Assembly (NCBI GenBank): GCA_900468065.1
Contig: UBTA01000043.1
Coordinates: 23,548 to 87,547 of the forward strand
Source: Hyphomicrobiales bacterium
Lineage (GTDB): Bacteria > Pseudomonadota > Alphaproteobacteria > Rhizobiales > Rhizobiaceae
Length of the DNA stretch: 64,000 nt
Direction of reading: 5' to 3'
Part shown: in pieces, positions 32,554 through 41,260 of the stretch
How positions within the stretch are numbered: position 1 is the stretch's first letter
Layout: each line of letters starts with the position of its first letter
The notes under the pieces: generated by a model
Told to the model about the DNA's origin: nothing
Databases searched by the model: none
What the model saw: only the letters and a program-made list of their open reading frames with translations
Translations under genes and position numbers: made by a program

Positions 32554-33635
32554 AATTCAAATCCCGGTAGCTGGGCAATTGGCGTTGCCGGCTTCGCGCT
32601 GGATTGATAGGCGGCTTCGACCAGCGCCATGGTCTGCCAAGCATCTTCGACGGAGCCAGTCAGCACCTCGTCCTCGCCGATGGCAAAGCGTTGCAGGCTG
32701 GCCATACGATTGGCAAAGGCATCTGGAAACCATGCGCCTTGCAGCGGCACGGAAACCCATTCGTCGCCCCCTGCCGGGCGTATCCAGAGCTCGTCCGGCT
32801 CGCCGCGCGGATAGTCGAGATTGACGCCGAGCTTGATATAGGCGGCGCCCTTCGTGCCCGAAATGCGGAACTCGCAGGCCTGGAATTTCCGGCCGAAATC
32901 ATGGTCGTGATTGACCGACAGAACGCAGCGCAGTCGGTCGCCATAATCGAGAATAGCAGCCGTGCGGGTCTGGGCGACGTCGTGGTTTGGATGGCCGATG
33001 GTCTTGGCATGAATCCCCAGCGGGTTGCCGATGAGACCGCGGATAAAATCCAGATAGTGGATGGAGTGCATGGCGATTTCGATCCGCGGCAGGCCCTTGA
33101 GGAAAGGCCAAAGACCCCACGGCGTCGCCAGCGCCAGCCAGGCATCGAAATCGACGATCTCGCCAAGAAATCCGCGCTCGACCGCATCCTTCAAGGCCAA
33201 CATCATCGGCGCGAAACGCAGCTGAAAGTTGACCGCAGCCTTCAACTGTCTGGTGCGGCATATGTCCAGGATTTCCGTGGCTGCGGTTAGATCCGAGCCC
33301 ATCGGCTTTTGAATGAGGACGGCAGCGCCCAACGGCAGTTTCGACAGGATCGCGGCATGCGTTGCCGGGGGGGTCGCAAGATCAAAGACGGCGTCTTCAA
33401 CCGCGAGCGCTTCATCTTGGCTGGCGAATACCTGGATGCCCCAGGTTTCGGCCAGTCCCCGTGCTTTAACGGCATTTGGATCGTAGAGACCTGCGACCGG
33501 AAAACCAGCTTTCCTGTAGGCCGGCAAATGGGCGTCGCCGACGATACTGCCAGCGCCGAAAATGACGATAGGACGCGGCGTGGCGGGCTTGGGCCACCAT
33601 TGGCGCAGCATTGTCGGATCGAAATGCTCAGTCAT
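32550..33635 (-). CDS. Gfo/Idh/MocA-family oxidoreductase
   Basis: The 361-residue NAD(P)-dependent sugar dehydrogenase has the Rossmann motif [15 protein letters not shown], the PPATHAAI strand, QKPMGSD (the EKP-like motif with Gln for Glu) and a C-terminal alpha-beta domain with FQLRFAPMM. It could oxidise L-fucose or a related sugar; the exact substrate is open. It overlaps the mutarotase gene by eight bases at its 5' end and the MaoC gene at its 3' end. Confidence 0.85.
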   Translation of the reverse strand: MTEHFDPTMLRQWWPKPATPRPIVIFGAGSIVGDAHLPAYRKAGFPVAGLYDPNAVKARGLAETWGIQVFASQDEALAVEDAVFDLATPPATHAAILSKLPLGAAVLIQKPMGSDLTAATEILDICRTRQLKAAVNFQLRFAPMMLALKDAVERGFLGEIVDFDAWLALATPWGLWPFLKGLPRIEIAMHSIHYLDFIRGLIGNPLGIHAKTIGHPNHDVAQTRTAAILDYGDRLRCVLSVNHDHDFGRKFQACEFRISGTKGAAYIKLGVNLDYPRGEPDELWIRPAGGDEWVSVPLQGAWFPDAFANRMASLQRFAIGEDEVLTGSVEDAWQTMALVEAAYQSSAKPATPIAQLPGFEL

Positions 33636-33957
33636 GATGAAAAACCTCTTCCATCATTGCCCACCACTCACCGTCCTTGCGGGTAGCAAGCGGCTTCTGG
33701 CAGGGCATGCAGACCGACCACCACTCCTTGTTTTTCGGATGCGCCGCAATCTTGGCCATGTCGGAGTCGAAATCGGTACCTTCATATTCCCAGTAGCCGA
33801 ACAACAGGTTTTCCGGCTCCTTCAGGAAGATCGAATAGTTGGTGATGTTGCAGTCCGAAATCAGGGCAAGGATTTCGGGCCACACGGCTGCATGCAGCCG
33901 CCGGTATTCCTCAACCTTAGTCGGCTCAAGCCCGATCACCATGCTCATGCGCTGCAT
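33628..33957 (-). CDS. L-rhamnose/L-fucose mutarotase (RhaM-type)
   Basis: The 109-residue dimeric ferredoxin-like protein has the RhaM features (VEEYRRLHAAVWPEILALI, NYSIFLKEPENLLFGYWEY, WWSVCMPCQKPL). These enzymes interconvert the anomers of 6-deoxyhexoses before oxidation. It is in line with the fuconate pathway genes downstream and the transporter upstream. Whether the sugar is L-fucose or L-rhamnose is inferred from the fuconate dehydratase. Confidence 0.88.
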   Translation of the reverse strand: MQRMSMVIGLEPTKVEEYRRLHAAVWPEILALISDCNITNYSIFLKEPENLLFGYWEYEGTDFDSDMAKIAAHPKNKEWWSVCMPCQKPLATRKDGEWWAMMEEVFHHD

Positions 33958-33969
33958 AACCGTCTCCCG

Positions 33970-35085
33970 TCAGGCCCGGAATTCGCGGGTAAATTCTTCG
34001 ACCGAGCGCGATTTGACCGCATCCCAGTCCCAGGCGATGCCGATGCCCGGCTCGGATGGTGCGAGCGCCTTGCCATCGACAATCTCCATCCGCTTCTCCG
34101 TCAGATCGTCGAGCTGGGGAATATACTCGACATATTTACCGTTTTGTACGGCGCAAACCAGGCTGACATGCAGTTCCATCAGGAAATGCGGGCAGACGGG
34201 AATGTTGAAGGCTTCGGCTGCATGCGCGACCTTCAGCCATGGGGTGATACCGCCGATGCGGGCGACGTCGACCTGAACGATCGAGCAGGCGCCTTTTTGC
34301 ATATATTCACGGAAATGGCGGATCGAATACATCGATTCACCGACGGCGATCGGCGTCGTGGTCGAACGCGAGAGACGGATATGGCCATCAAGATCATCAG
34401 CCGGAAGCGGCTCCTCGATCCACGCGAGATCGAGTTCCTGCAAGCGCGCGGCCCGGCGGATCGCTTCATCGACGGCAAAGCCCTGATTGCAGTCAGTCAT
34501 GATCTCGAATACGGGACCGACGGCTGCACGCACCGCCGACAGCCGGTCGTAATCTTCCGAGCCATGCGGGCGACCGATCTTAATTTTGGAGCCGGAAAAG
34601 CCATTTGCCTTGGCCTGCAGGGCATCATCGACCAATGCCTGCTTGTCGATATGCAGCCAGCCGCCTTCGGTCGTGTAGAGCGGGCAACGGTCACGGGCGC
34701 CGCCGGCGAGCTTCCACAGAGGAAGGTTCTGCTTCCTTGCCCGCAAATCCCAGAGTGCCGTATCGACGGCCGCCAGCGCCAGCGCCGTGATCGGGCCGAT
34801 CGTGGTGGCGTGCGTGGCGAATTCCAGCTTGTGCCAGATCGCCTCGATGCAGTCGGAATCGGCGCCGATCAACAGCGGCACGAGATGGTCTGACAGCAGC
34901 CGCATGACGGAAGAGCCACCCGAGCCGATCGTATAGCTGTAGCCCGTGCCTGTTGCGCCATCGGAATCGGTGATGGTGACGAAGGGGGTTTCCTGGCTGA
35001 CAAAGCTCTGGATCGCGTCGGTCCGCTTCACCTTCGGTTGAAGGTCGACCATGCGCAGTTCAATTTTCTCGATACGGGCCATCAT
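33970..35085 (-). CDS. Mandelate racemase/muconate lactonizing enzyme-family protein
   Basis: A 371-residue enolase-superfamily enzyme with the KxK motif (SKIKIGRP), metal ligands in MTDCNQG, IEEPLPADD and VGESMYS, and a late His in CPHFLMELH. It differs clearly from the fuconate dehydratase 4 kb away. It may dehydrate a second sugar acid such as a galactonate-type or altronate-type acid. AAGGAA precedes a double ATG; 35085 and 35082 are both possible starts. It overlaps the ABC ATPase end slightly only if a TTG start is taken. Confidence 0.85.
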   Translation of the reverse strand: MMARIEKIELRMVDLQPKVKRTDAIQSFVSQETPFVTITDSDGATGTGYSYTIGSGGSSVMRLLSDHLVPLLIGADSDCIEAIWHKLEFATHATTIGPITALALAAVDTALWDLRARKQNLPLWKLAGGARDRCPLYTTEGGWLHIDKQALVDDALQAKANGFSGSKIKIGRPHGSEDYDRLSAVRAAVGPVFEIMTDCNQGFAVDEAIRRAARLQELDLAWIEEPLPADDLDGHIRLSRSTTTPIAVGESMYSIRHFREYMQKGACSIVQVDVARIGGITPWLKVAHAAEAFNIPVCPHFLMELHVSLVCAVQNGKYVEYIPQLDDLTEKRMEIVDGKALAPSEPGIGIAWDWDAVKSRSVEEFTREFRA

Positions 35086-35092
35086 AGATTCC

Positions 35093-36190
35093 TTAAGCGA
35101 CAAGGCTCTTGCCGGTGGTCAGGTCGAACAGGTGTGCTTGTAAGAGATCGAAGCTCATCTTGATGGTCTGGCCGGACGGCAGGGGGCGCGGGTTGAGCAT
35201 GCGTGACACCCAATCGCGGCCGTTGAAGCCGACAAAGACCAGTGTCTCATTCCCCAGCGGTTCTGTGATCGAAACCGGAAGCTGAAGTTCGGCGACCGCC
35301 TCGGCATCGCCCGAATTCAGACCATGACCGGTCGGGTAGAAATCGTCGGGCCGAAGGCCGAAGGTTACCTTCTGGCCAGTCGTCAGGCGCTGGCGAAACT
35401 TCGGGGGGATCGGCAGGGTAGCGCCGGTGGCGAAGACCAGCTTGCCGCCGTCAACCGTTACATCATCCATATTCATCGGCGGCGAGCCGATGAAGCCGGC
35501 AACAAACTTGGTGAGCGGCCGTTTGAACACATCTTCAGGCGTACCGATCTGCTCGATATGGCCATCGCGCATGATGACGATGCGGTCGGACAGCGTCATC
35601 GCCTCGACCTGGTCATGCGTGACGTAGATCATCGTTGCCTGCATGCGTGCATGCAGCTTCTTGATCTCGGTGCGGACCTGCGTGCGCAGCTTGGCGTCGA
35701 GATTGGACAGCGGCTCGTCGAACAGGAAAACGTCCGGGCGCCGGACGATTGCCCGGCCCATGGCCACACGCTGGCGCTGGCCGCCGGAAAGCTGCGAGGG
35801 GCGGCGCTCAAGAAGATGCGAAAGGTCGAGAATGGCTGCAGCATCCGCCACCTTTTCCTTGATTTCCTCGGGCGGACGTCCGGCGATCTTCAGTGAAAAG
35901 CCCATGTTCTCGCCAACCGTCATATGCGGATAGAGCGCATATGACTGGAACACCATGGAAATGTTGCGGGCGCGGGGTGGCAGGTCGTTGACGACATTGT
36001 CACCGATCTCGATCGTGCCGCCGCTGACATCTTCAAGGCCGGCGATCATCCGCAGCGTCGTCGATTTTCCGCAGCCGGACGGGCCGACCAAAGCGATGAA
36101 CTCGCGGTCCTTCACTTCGAGATCGATGCCGTGCACCACTTCCAGCGCGCCGTAGCGCTTGACCAGTTTCTTGAGACTGACGGGAGCCAT
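35093..36190 (-). CDS. Sugar ABC transporter ATP-binding protein (UgpC/MsmK type)
   Basis: The 365-residue ATPase has Walker A GPSGCGKSTTLRMIAGL, signature LSGGQRQRVAMGRA, Walker B VFLFDEPLSNLD and the C-terminal OB-like regulatory domain usual for carbohydrate importers (TLPIPPKF, FGLRPDDFY). It powers uptake together with the two permeases and binding protein encoded upstream. It lies four bases after the permease stop. Confidence 0.93.
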   Translation of the reverse strand: MAPVSLKKLVKRYGALEVVHGIDLEVKDREFIALVGPSGCGKSTTLRMIAGLEDVSGGTIEIGDNVVNDLPPRARNISMVFQSYALYPHMTVGENMGFSLKIAGRPPEEIKEKVADAAAILDLSHLLERRPSQLSGGQRQRVAMGRAIVRRPDVFLFDEPLSNLDAKLRTQVRTEIKKLHARMQATMIYVTHDQVEAMTLSDRIVIMRDGHIEQIGTPEDVFKRPLTKFVAGFIGSPPMNMDDVTVDGGKLVFATGATLPIPPKFRQRLTTGQKVTFGLRPDDFYPTGHGLNSGDAEAVAELQLPVSITEPLGNETLVFVGFNGRDWVSRMLNPRPLPSGQTIKMSFDLLQAHLFDLTTGKSLVA

Positions 36191-36194
36191 AAAA

Positions 36195-37061
36195 TTATCC
36201 TTTGACCGCGCCGAAGGTGAGGCCGGAGACGAGGTGTTTTTGTATGATAAAGGTGAGTGTCAACGCCGGGATAATCATCACGACAGCCAAGGCACACATG
36301 CCGCGCCAGTCGATCGTAAATTCCGCCGTATAGTCGAGCAGGCCGACCGGCAGCGTCTTTGAATTCACGGAGCGGGTGATCTGCGAGGCCAGCGCATATT
36401 CGTTCCACGAGATCAGGAACGCAAAGATACCCGCCGATGCGATGCCGGGACCGGCAAGCGGAAACTCGACTTGCCAAAAGGCTTGCCAACGCGTGCAGCC
36501 GTCGATCTGGGCAGCTTCCGCCAGATCTTTCGGTACCTGCCGGAAAAAACCATCGATCAGCCAGATGGTGAAGGGCACGTTGAGCGCGACATAGGTGAGG
36601 ATCAGCGCGAAATGCGTATCGATGATACCGGTGCGAGCAAAGATCATGAACAAGGGCAGCGATAGTGCAATGCCGGGCACGGCGCGGGTGAGCATGAAGC
36701 CGAGGAAGATCGCCGACTTGCCCTTGAACTTGTAGCGCGCAAAGGCGTAACCGCCCGCCATGCCGATCCCGAGCGCAATGAATGTCGAAGTGATCGAGAC
36801 GATCAGCGAGTTGCGGAAATAGGACCAGACCGGAATGCCACCCTGGCCGGCGCCAGAAAACATCGATCTGTAAGCGTCAAGCGACAGGTCCTGCGGAATC
36901 CAGACGGGGGGCTTCGCCATGATCTCGACGGTGGGGCGCAGCGATGACAAGATGATCCAGAAGCCGGGCAGGCAGATGAGCAGCATCGCTACAAACAGGG
37001 TGATGATATGGGCGAGCGAATAAAGCCGCTTGCGCAGGCGGTGGGACGAATTGATATCCAT
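36195..37061 (-). CDS. Sugar ABC transporter permease (MalG type)
   Basis: A 288-residue inner-membrane permease with six predicted helices and the EAA-type loop (DLAEAAQIDGCTRWQAFWQVEFPLAGPG). Its ATG at 37061 shares one base with the upstream permease stop (TAATG). A GTG two codons earlier is not needed. It belongs to the CUT1 group with its partner. Confidence 0.92.
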   Translation of the reverse strand: MDINSSHRLRKRLYSLAHIITLFVAMLLICLPGFWIILSSLRPTVEIMAKPPVWIPQDLSLDAYRSMFSGAGQGGIPVWSYFRNSLIVSITSTFIALGIGMAGGYAFARYKFKGKSAIFLGFMLTRAVPGIALSLPLFMIFARTGIIDTHFALILTYVALNVPFTIWLIDGFFRQVPKDLAEAAQIDGCTRWQAFWQVEFPLAGPGIASAGIFAFLISWNEYALASQITRSVNSKTLPVGLLDYTAEFTIDWRGMCALAVVMIIPALTLTFIIQKHLVSGLTFGAVKG

Positions 37062-37957
37062 TACCACTCAGCTCCGATCTGCTGGCGCGCGGCTGCGAGC
37101 TTGCGGAAGAAATAGACGGTGAAGAGGATCGACAGCACGATGGCGAAATAGGCCATGGCATTGGCGAGACCCATGCGGGCATCGCCATAGGCGGTGCGTC
37201 CGACCAACGTCCACAAAAGCTCGGTTCGCTTGGCCGGGCCGCCATCGGTCATGATCTTGACGATGTCATAGGCTCTTGCAACGTCGAGTGAACGGATGGT
37301 CATGGCGATGAAGGCAAACGGCATCAGATACGGCCAGATGATGTAACGGAAGGTCTGCAGCGGCGTGCAGCCATCGACATGGGCTGCCTCGATTGGATCA
37401 CGCGGCATGGCCAGAAGCCCGGCCAGAATGAGGATTGCGAAGACCGAAGTGGAAGACCAGACTTCGGCGACGGTGATCGAGAACAGTGCCAGGTTGCCGT
37501 TGATCAGCCACGGAATTGCCTGGTCGGTCAGCCCCAGCGCCTGCAGGCCGTTGTTGATCAGGCCGATATTGTCATTGAACAGGAACTTGAACTGGAAACC
37601 CACGAGCACCGGCGAAAACATCATCGGAAACATCATCATGGTACGCAGCAGCCGCTGACCGCGTACAGCTTTGGAGACCAGCAGCGCAAGACCGAGGCCG
37701 AGCAGCATTTCGGCATTGAGCGCAATTGTCAGGAAAAGCACGGTACGCCCGAAAGCGACCCAGAAATCCGAGCTCGAAACGACGGTCATGTAGTTGCGCA
37801 GGCCGATGAAGACGTAGAGCGATTCCGGCTTGGTGAGGCGGAAAGGCGTGAAGCTCGAATAGAAGGACAGCGCCAGCGGCACGACGACGACCGCCGCCAG
37901 GACCAGGAACGCCGGAAATAGCAGCAGCACCGGTGCCGATAATCTGGATAGTTTCAT
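37061..37957 (-). CDS. Sugar ABC transporter permease (MalF type)
   Basis: The 298-residue permease has an N-terminal hydrophobic segment and about six helices, with the EAA loop PRDPIEAAHVDGCTPLQTFRYI. It is the first permease of the CUT1 importer and overlaps its partner by one base. A strong hairpin separates it from the binding-protein gene upstream, consistent with lower permease than binding-protein expression. Confidence 0.92.
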   Translation of the reverse strand: MKLSRLSAPVLLLFPAFLVLAAVVVVPLALSFYSSFTPFRLTKPESLYVFIGLRNYMTVVSSSDFWVAFGRTVLFLTIALNAEMLLGLGLALLVSKAVRGQRLLRTMMMFPMMFSPVLVGFQFKFLFNDNIGLINNGLQALGLTDQAIPWLINGNLALFSITVAEVWSSTSVFAILILAGLLAMPRDPIEAAHVDGCTPLQTFRYIIWPYLMPFAFIAMTIRSLDVARAYDIVKIMTDGGPAKRTELLWTLVGRTAYGDARMGLANAMAYFAIVLSILFTVYFFRKLAAARQQIGAEW

Positions 37958-37990
37958 GTCGCGCCCTTTGATTTGCGCCGGAAATGAAAG

Positions 37991-38020
37991 GCGGCGCCAC
38001 GACGAAAGCCGTGGCGCCGC
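37991..38020 (-). promoter_or_regulatory. Intercistronic hairpin after the binding-protein gene
   Basis: An 11-bp perfect stem GCGGCGCCACG/CGTGGCGCCGC with an 8-base loop lies ten bases after the binding-protein stop and before the permease. Such hairpins protect the upstream mRNA end or partly terminate transcription, raising binding-protein levels. Confidence 0.65.
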
Positions 38021-38030
38021 GTCAGTTCAA

Positions 38031-39347
38031 TCAAAGCTTGCCGGCATCCTGCAGGATGGTTGTGGCCTTCTCGGCGGCCGCATCAAGCGCCTGCTTGGAG
38101 GTCTTGTCGCCAAGGATCGCAGCCTGCAGTTCCGGATAGACCGAGTTGGAAATCTCGATCCATTCGGCTGTCTGTGGGACCGGGAAGGCGTATTTTGCCG
38201 CTTCCTGGAAGGCCTGCAGCACTTCCGTCTTGTAGGCGTCGCCCTCGGCGGCCTTGATGTTGAAATCCCAGACGGCGCTGCGTGTCGGCAGCGGACCGGT
38301 CGCTGATTCCAGCTTCTGGCTGTCTTCGTTGGTCAGCCACCAGACCAGCGATGCGGCTGCCTCCTTGTTGGCGCAGGATTCCGTGACCGAGAAGCCGTGG
38401 TGACCGGACCAGCCGGTGCGCTTGCCCGACGAACCGGCCGGTTGAACCTTCACGCCGACATTGCCGGCAACCTTGGAGGATTTCGGGTCGTTGAAGAAGC
38501 TCGCCCAGCCAGGCCAGTCGAGATTAAGCGCGATCGAACCGGACGCAAAGCCTTGGCCGAGATCGTCCCAGAGGTAGTTCGTTGTGCCGGCTGGAACGGC
38601 CTTGTTCTTGTAGAGATTGACGAACCAGTCGAGTGCGCGCACACCTGCGTCCGAATTGAAGGCCGGGCGGCCATCCTTGTCGAGATATTCGCCGCCCTCG
38701 GCAACCAGCATTTCATAGAAGCGGCCGTTGATTGCCTCTTCCTTGCCGGCAAACTGCGTGCCGTAGAATGTCGGCGGAGAGGCGAAGAACGCGGCCTGGT
38801 CTGTAACCTGCGCCCAGGTGTCGGGCGGTGTCAGGTCGTAGCCGTACTTTGCCTTGAATGCCGTCTTCTTGGCTTCATCCTGATAGAGGTTCTTCTGGTA
38901 ATAGAGCGCCGAAACGTCGAACTGGGCGCGCGGCAGCATTACCAGCTTGCCGTCAAGCGTCGAGGCGGCAATCAGCGCCGGCACGAACTTGGCGATTTCC
39001 TCGGCCGGGATCAGCGGCGTCAGGTCGGTATAGATATCCGGATATTGCGGCGCGAACGACGAATGGTTCGAGCCGACGCACCAGCTGAGGCCACCGGTGG
39101 CGATATCCGACTTGATTTCCTTGTCGAGCTCGAAATGGTTCTTCTTCGAGAGGATGTTGACCTTGGCGCCTGTGGCCTTTTCCCACTCGCCGATGCGCTC
39201 ATAGAGCTTTTCATATTGCTGGCCGCCGATGAGCTTTGCATCGATGGTCACGCCGTCGAATTTACCGGGCAGGTCTGCGGCTTGCGCCGCGACCGAGCAG
39301 GCAAACAACATTACGCCGGTCGATACGCCGGAAAGCAGCTTGTTCAT
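38031..39347 (-). CDS. Sugar ABC transporter substrate-binding protein
   Basis: A 438-residue CUT1 binding protein (MalE-like fold) with signal peptide ending AAQAADLPG. It delivers a sugar, probably L-fucose or a fucose-containing oligosaccharide, to the membrane permeases. An AGGAGGAGAAA ribosome site is just before the ATG. It leads the large minus-strand catabolic operon and faces the IclR gene across a region with operator-like dyads. Confidence 0.92.
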   Translation of the reverse strand: MNKLLSGVSTGVMLFACSVAAQAADLPGKFDGVTIDAKLIGGQQYEKLYERIGEWEKATGAKVNILSKKNHFELDKEIKSDIATGGLSWCVGSNHSSFAPQYPDIYTDLTPLIPAEEIAKFVPALIAASTLDGKLVMLPRAQFDVSALYYQKNLYQDEAKKTAFKAKYGYDLTPPDTWAQVTDQAAFFASPPTFYGTQFAGKEEAINGRFYEMLVAEGGEYLDKDGRPAFNSDAGVRALDWFVNLYKNKAVPAGTTNYLWDDLGQGFASGSIALNLDWPGWASFFNDPKSSKVAGNVGVKVQPAGSSGKRTGWSGHHGFSVTESCANKEAAASLVWWLTNEDSQKLESATGPLPTRSAVWDFNIKAAEGDAYKTEVLQAFQEAAKYAFPVPQTAEWIEISNSVYPELQAAILGDKTSKQALDAAAEKATTILQDAGKL

Positions 39348-39386
39348 GATTTCTCCTCCTCACGTCCACACCATCCCAATGGCGGG

Positions 39387-39408
39387 AATTCCTCATTTGT
39401 GAGGAATT
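39387..39408. promoter_or_regulatory. Probable IclR operator
   Basis: Nine-base perfect arms AATTCCTCA and TGAGGAATT around a 4-base spacer form a 22-bp dyad, 40 bp upstream of the binding-protein gene. It is in the divergent region shared with the IclR gene, so repression of the importer operon is likely. Confidence 0.6.
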
Positions 39409-39483
39409 GATTTATATACAAACAGCAAACTTAACCTTGCGTCAAGCCGCAACTTTGCTTTGTCGCGCGCCTCTTATGCGTAT

Positions 39484-39497
39484 ATGAAGTAATTCAT
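39484..39497. promoter_or_regulatory. Dyad close to the IclR start
   Basis: ATGAA-GTAA-TTCAT is a short inverted repeat 14 bp before the IclR gene. It may be an autoregulatory site. Its half-site differs from the 39387 dyad, so the assignment is weaker. Confidence 0.35.
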
Positions 39498-39510
39498 TTA
39501 CAGGGGATGT

Positions 39511-40299
39511 ATGATGGACGCTGATGAATCCGACCGCTACCGCGCACCGGCGCTCGACAAGGGGCTCGATATTCTCGAGCTTCTGGCCGGCGTCGATGGC
39601 GGCCTGACGCAGGCCGAAATTTCCAAGAAGCTGGAGCGGAGCCCGAACGAATTCTACCGCATGCTCGACCGGCTGGTTCGGCGCGGCTATGTCACGCGGA
39701 TCGATGGCGACCGCTACTCGCTGACGCTCAAGCTGTTTGGCCTGGCGCAGTTGCATGCGCCGGTCCGGCGGCTGGCATCCTATGCGACGCCCTTGATGCG
39801 CGACCTTGCCCAGCGCAGCCGCCAGGCCAATCATCTGGCGGTGTTCGACCGCGGCTTTGCCGTGGTCATCGCCCAGCAGGAGGCCCCGGATTACTGGGGC
39901 ATCTCGATCCGCGTCGGCTCGCATATCAGCCTGTTTGACACAGGATCGGGCCATGTGCTGCTCGCCTTCCGCAGCGAGGAAGAGCGGCAGATGATGATTT
40001 CAGAACATGTCAAAAGCCAGTCGGAGCCTCCACTGTCCGATGACTTCTTTGAGCGGCTCGACCGGATCCGCCAGCGCGGCTATGAAATGATGGCCAGCGC
40101 CCAGACCGCTGGCGTCTACAATCTGTCAGCGCCGATCCTGGGGCCGGACGGGCGCGGCATTGCCGCATTGACCTGCCCCTATATCGCGCTAGTCAACGCC
40201 CCCTCTGCTCCGGATATCACGGAGAGCATTGCGCTTCTGCAAAAGACCGCCGCCCAACTTTCATTGCTTGCGGGATCAGACGTCAATCACCCAGAATGA
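39511..40299 (+). CDS. IclR-family transcriptional regulator
   Basis: The 262-residue protein has the N-terminal winged helix (ALDKGLDILELLAGVDGGLTQ, MLDRLVRRGYVTRIDGDRY) and the C-terminal IclR effector domain (LMRDLAQRSRQANHLAV, GSGHVLLAF, YEMMASAQTAGVYNLSAPI). It diverges from the sugar importer operon and precedes the lactonase gene on the plus strand. It probably represses the fucose-type genes until an intermediate binds. Confidence 0.92.
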   Translation: MMDADESDRYRAPALDKGLDILELLAGVDGGLTQAEISKKLERSPNEFYRMLDRLVRRGYVTRIDGDRYSLTLKLFGLAQLHAPVRRLASYATPLMRDLAQRSRQANHLAVFDRGFAVVIAQQEAPDYWGISIRVGSHISLFDTGSGHVLLAFRSEEERQMMISEHVKSQSEPPLSDDFFERLDRIRQRGYEMMASAQTAGVYNLSAPILGPDGRGIAALTCPYIALVNAPSAPDITESIALLQKTAAQLSLLAGSDVNHPE

Positions 40300-40328
40300 G
40301 CGGCCGCCTGTGTGTCGCAAAATTGAAA

Positions 40329-40343
40329 TTCTTATTTGAATGA
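40329..40343. promoter_or_regulatory. Possible second IclR site before the lactonase gene
   Basis: TTCTTATTTGAATGA resembles the left part of the 39387 dyad (TTCCTCATTTG) and has ATTC/GAAT symmetry. It lies about 50 bp before the lactonase start. Confidence 0.35.
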
Positions 40344-40392
40344 TATCTTCTTGTGTGAAATAGTCGATTTGTGGCGCCGGAGGACACGGGAT

Positions 40393-41229
40393 ATGATCAT
40401 CGACACCCATCTGCATCTGATCGACAGGGCAGCACTTGCCTATCCGTGGCTTTCGGGTGTACCGGCGCTGGACCGCGACTTTCTCTATGAAGCCTATGCG
40501 ACCGAGGCAAAACGCTGCGGTATCGAGGCTGCGCTTCATATGGAAGTCGATGTCGATCCCGCCGAGATCGAAGCTGAGATCGGCTATATCCAGGCGCTTT
40601 CGAAGCGGCCCGGAAACCTGATCACCGGTGCCATCGCCGCCTGCCGTCCGGAGGAGGCCGGTTTTGCCGCCTATCTTGAGCGGCAACAGGCAAACCCGTT
40701 CGTCAAGGGCTTCCGCCGCGTGCTGCATGTCGTGCCCGATGATGTCTCGGAAGGCACTCTGTTTCGCGAGAATGTCAAGCGGCTGGGGGCAACTGGCCTG
40801 TCCTTCGACCTTTGCGTCCTGCCGCACCAGATTCCAAAGGCGATTGCGCTGGCTGACCTCGCGCAGGACGTTCAGTTCATCCTCGACCATTGCGGCGTGC
40901 CCGCCATCGCATCCGGCGCGGTGCAGCCGTGGCGGGACAATATGACCGAGATCGCCAAGCGACCGAACGTCACCGCCAAGATTTCCGGCGTCGTCGCCTA
41001 TGCCGAAGCGGACAGCTGGTCGATCGAGACGCTTCGTCCGTATGTCGAGCACGCCATCGCGCAATTCGGTTGGAATCGTGTTGTCTGGGGCAGCGATTGG
41101 CCGGTCTGCACGCTGGGTTGTGGCCTGTCGACCTGGGCGGCGGCAACCCATGCACTTCTGGCCGGATGTTCGCAAAGCGAGCGCGACAAGCTTCTGTCGG
41201 GCAATGCCAAGAGGCTCTGGCGCCTCTGA
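40393..41229 (+). CDS. Amidohydrolase-family lactonase (L-fucono-1,5-lactonase-like)
   Basis: A 278-residue TIM-barrel metal-dependent hydrolase (amidohydrolase COG3618 type) with DTHLHLI (HxH), the FDLCVLPHQIPKAIAL segment, LDHCGVPAI and the GSDWPVC loop. In a fucose pathway it opens the 1,5-lactone to L-fuconate. The start 40393 follows GGAGGA; the upstream frame to 40336 would add an unrelated 19 residues. It diverges from nothing and converges with the leaderless binding protein gene. Confidence 0.85.
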   Translation: MIIDTHLHLIDRAALAYPWLSGVPALDRDFLYEAYATEAKRCGIEAALHMEVDVDPAEIEAEIGYIQALSKRPGNLITGAIAACRPEEAGFAAYLERQQANPFVKGFRRVLHVVPDDVSEGTLFRENVKRLGATGLSFDLCVLPHQIPKAIALADLAQDVQFILDHCGVPAIASGAVQPWRDNMTEIAKRPNVTAKISGVVAYAEADSWSIETLRPYVEHAIAQFGWNRVVWGSDWPVCTLGCGLSTWAAATHALLAGCSQSERDKLLSGNAKRLWRL

Positions 41230-41232
41230 TAC

Positions 41233-41253
41233 GGCCGGCCTGTACCGCCGGCC
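41233..41253. terminator. Terminator hairpin between convergent genes
   Basis: GGCCGGC and GCCGGCC pair over a 7-base loop just after the lactonase stop and before the end of the minus-strand binding-protein-like gene. It lacks a T run but position supports a bidirectional stop. Confidence 0.55.
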
Positions 41254-41260
41254 TATCTCC

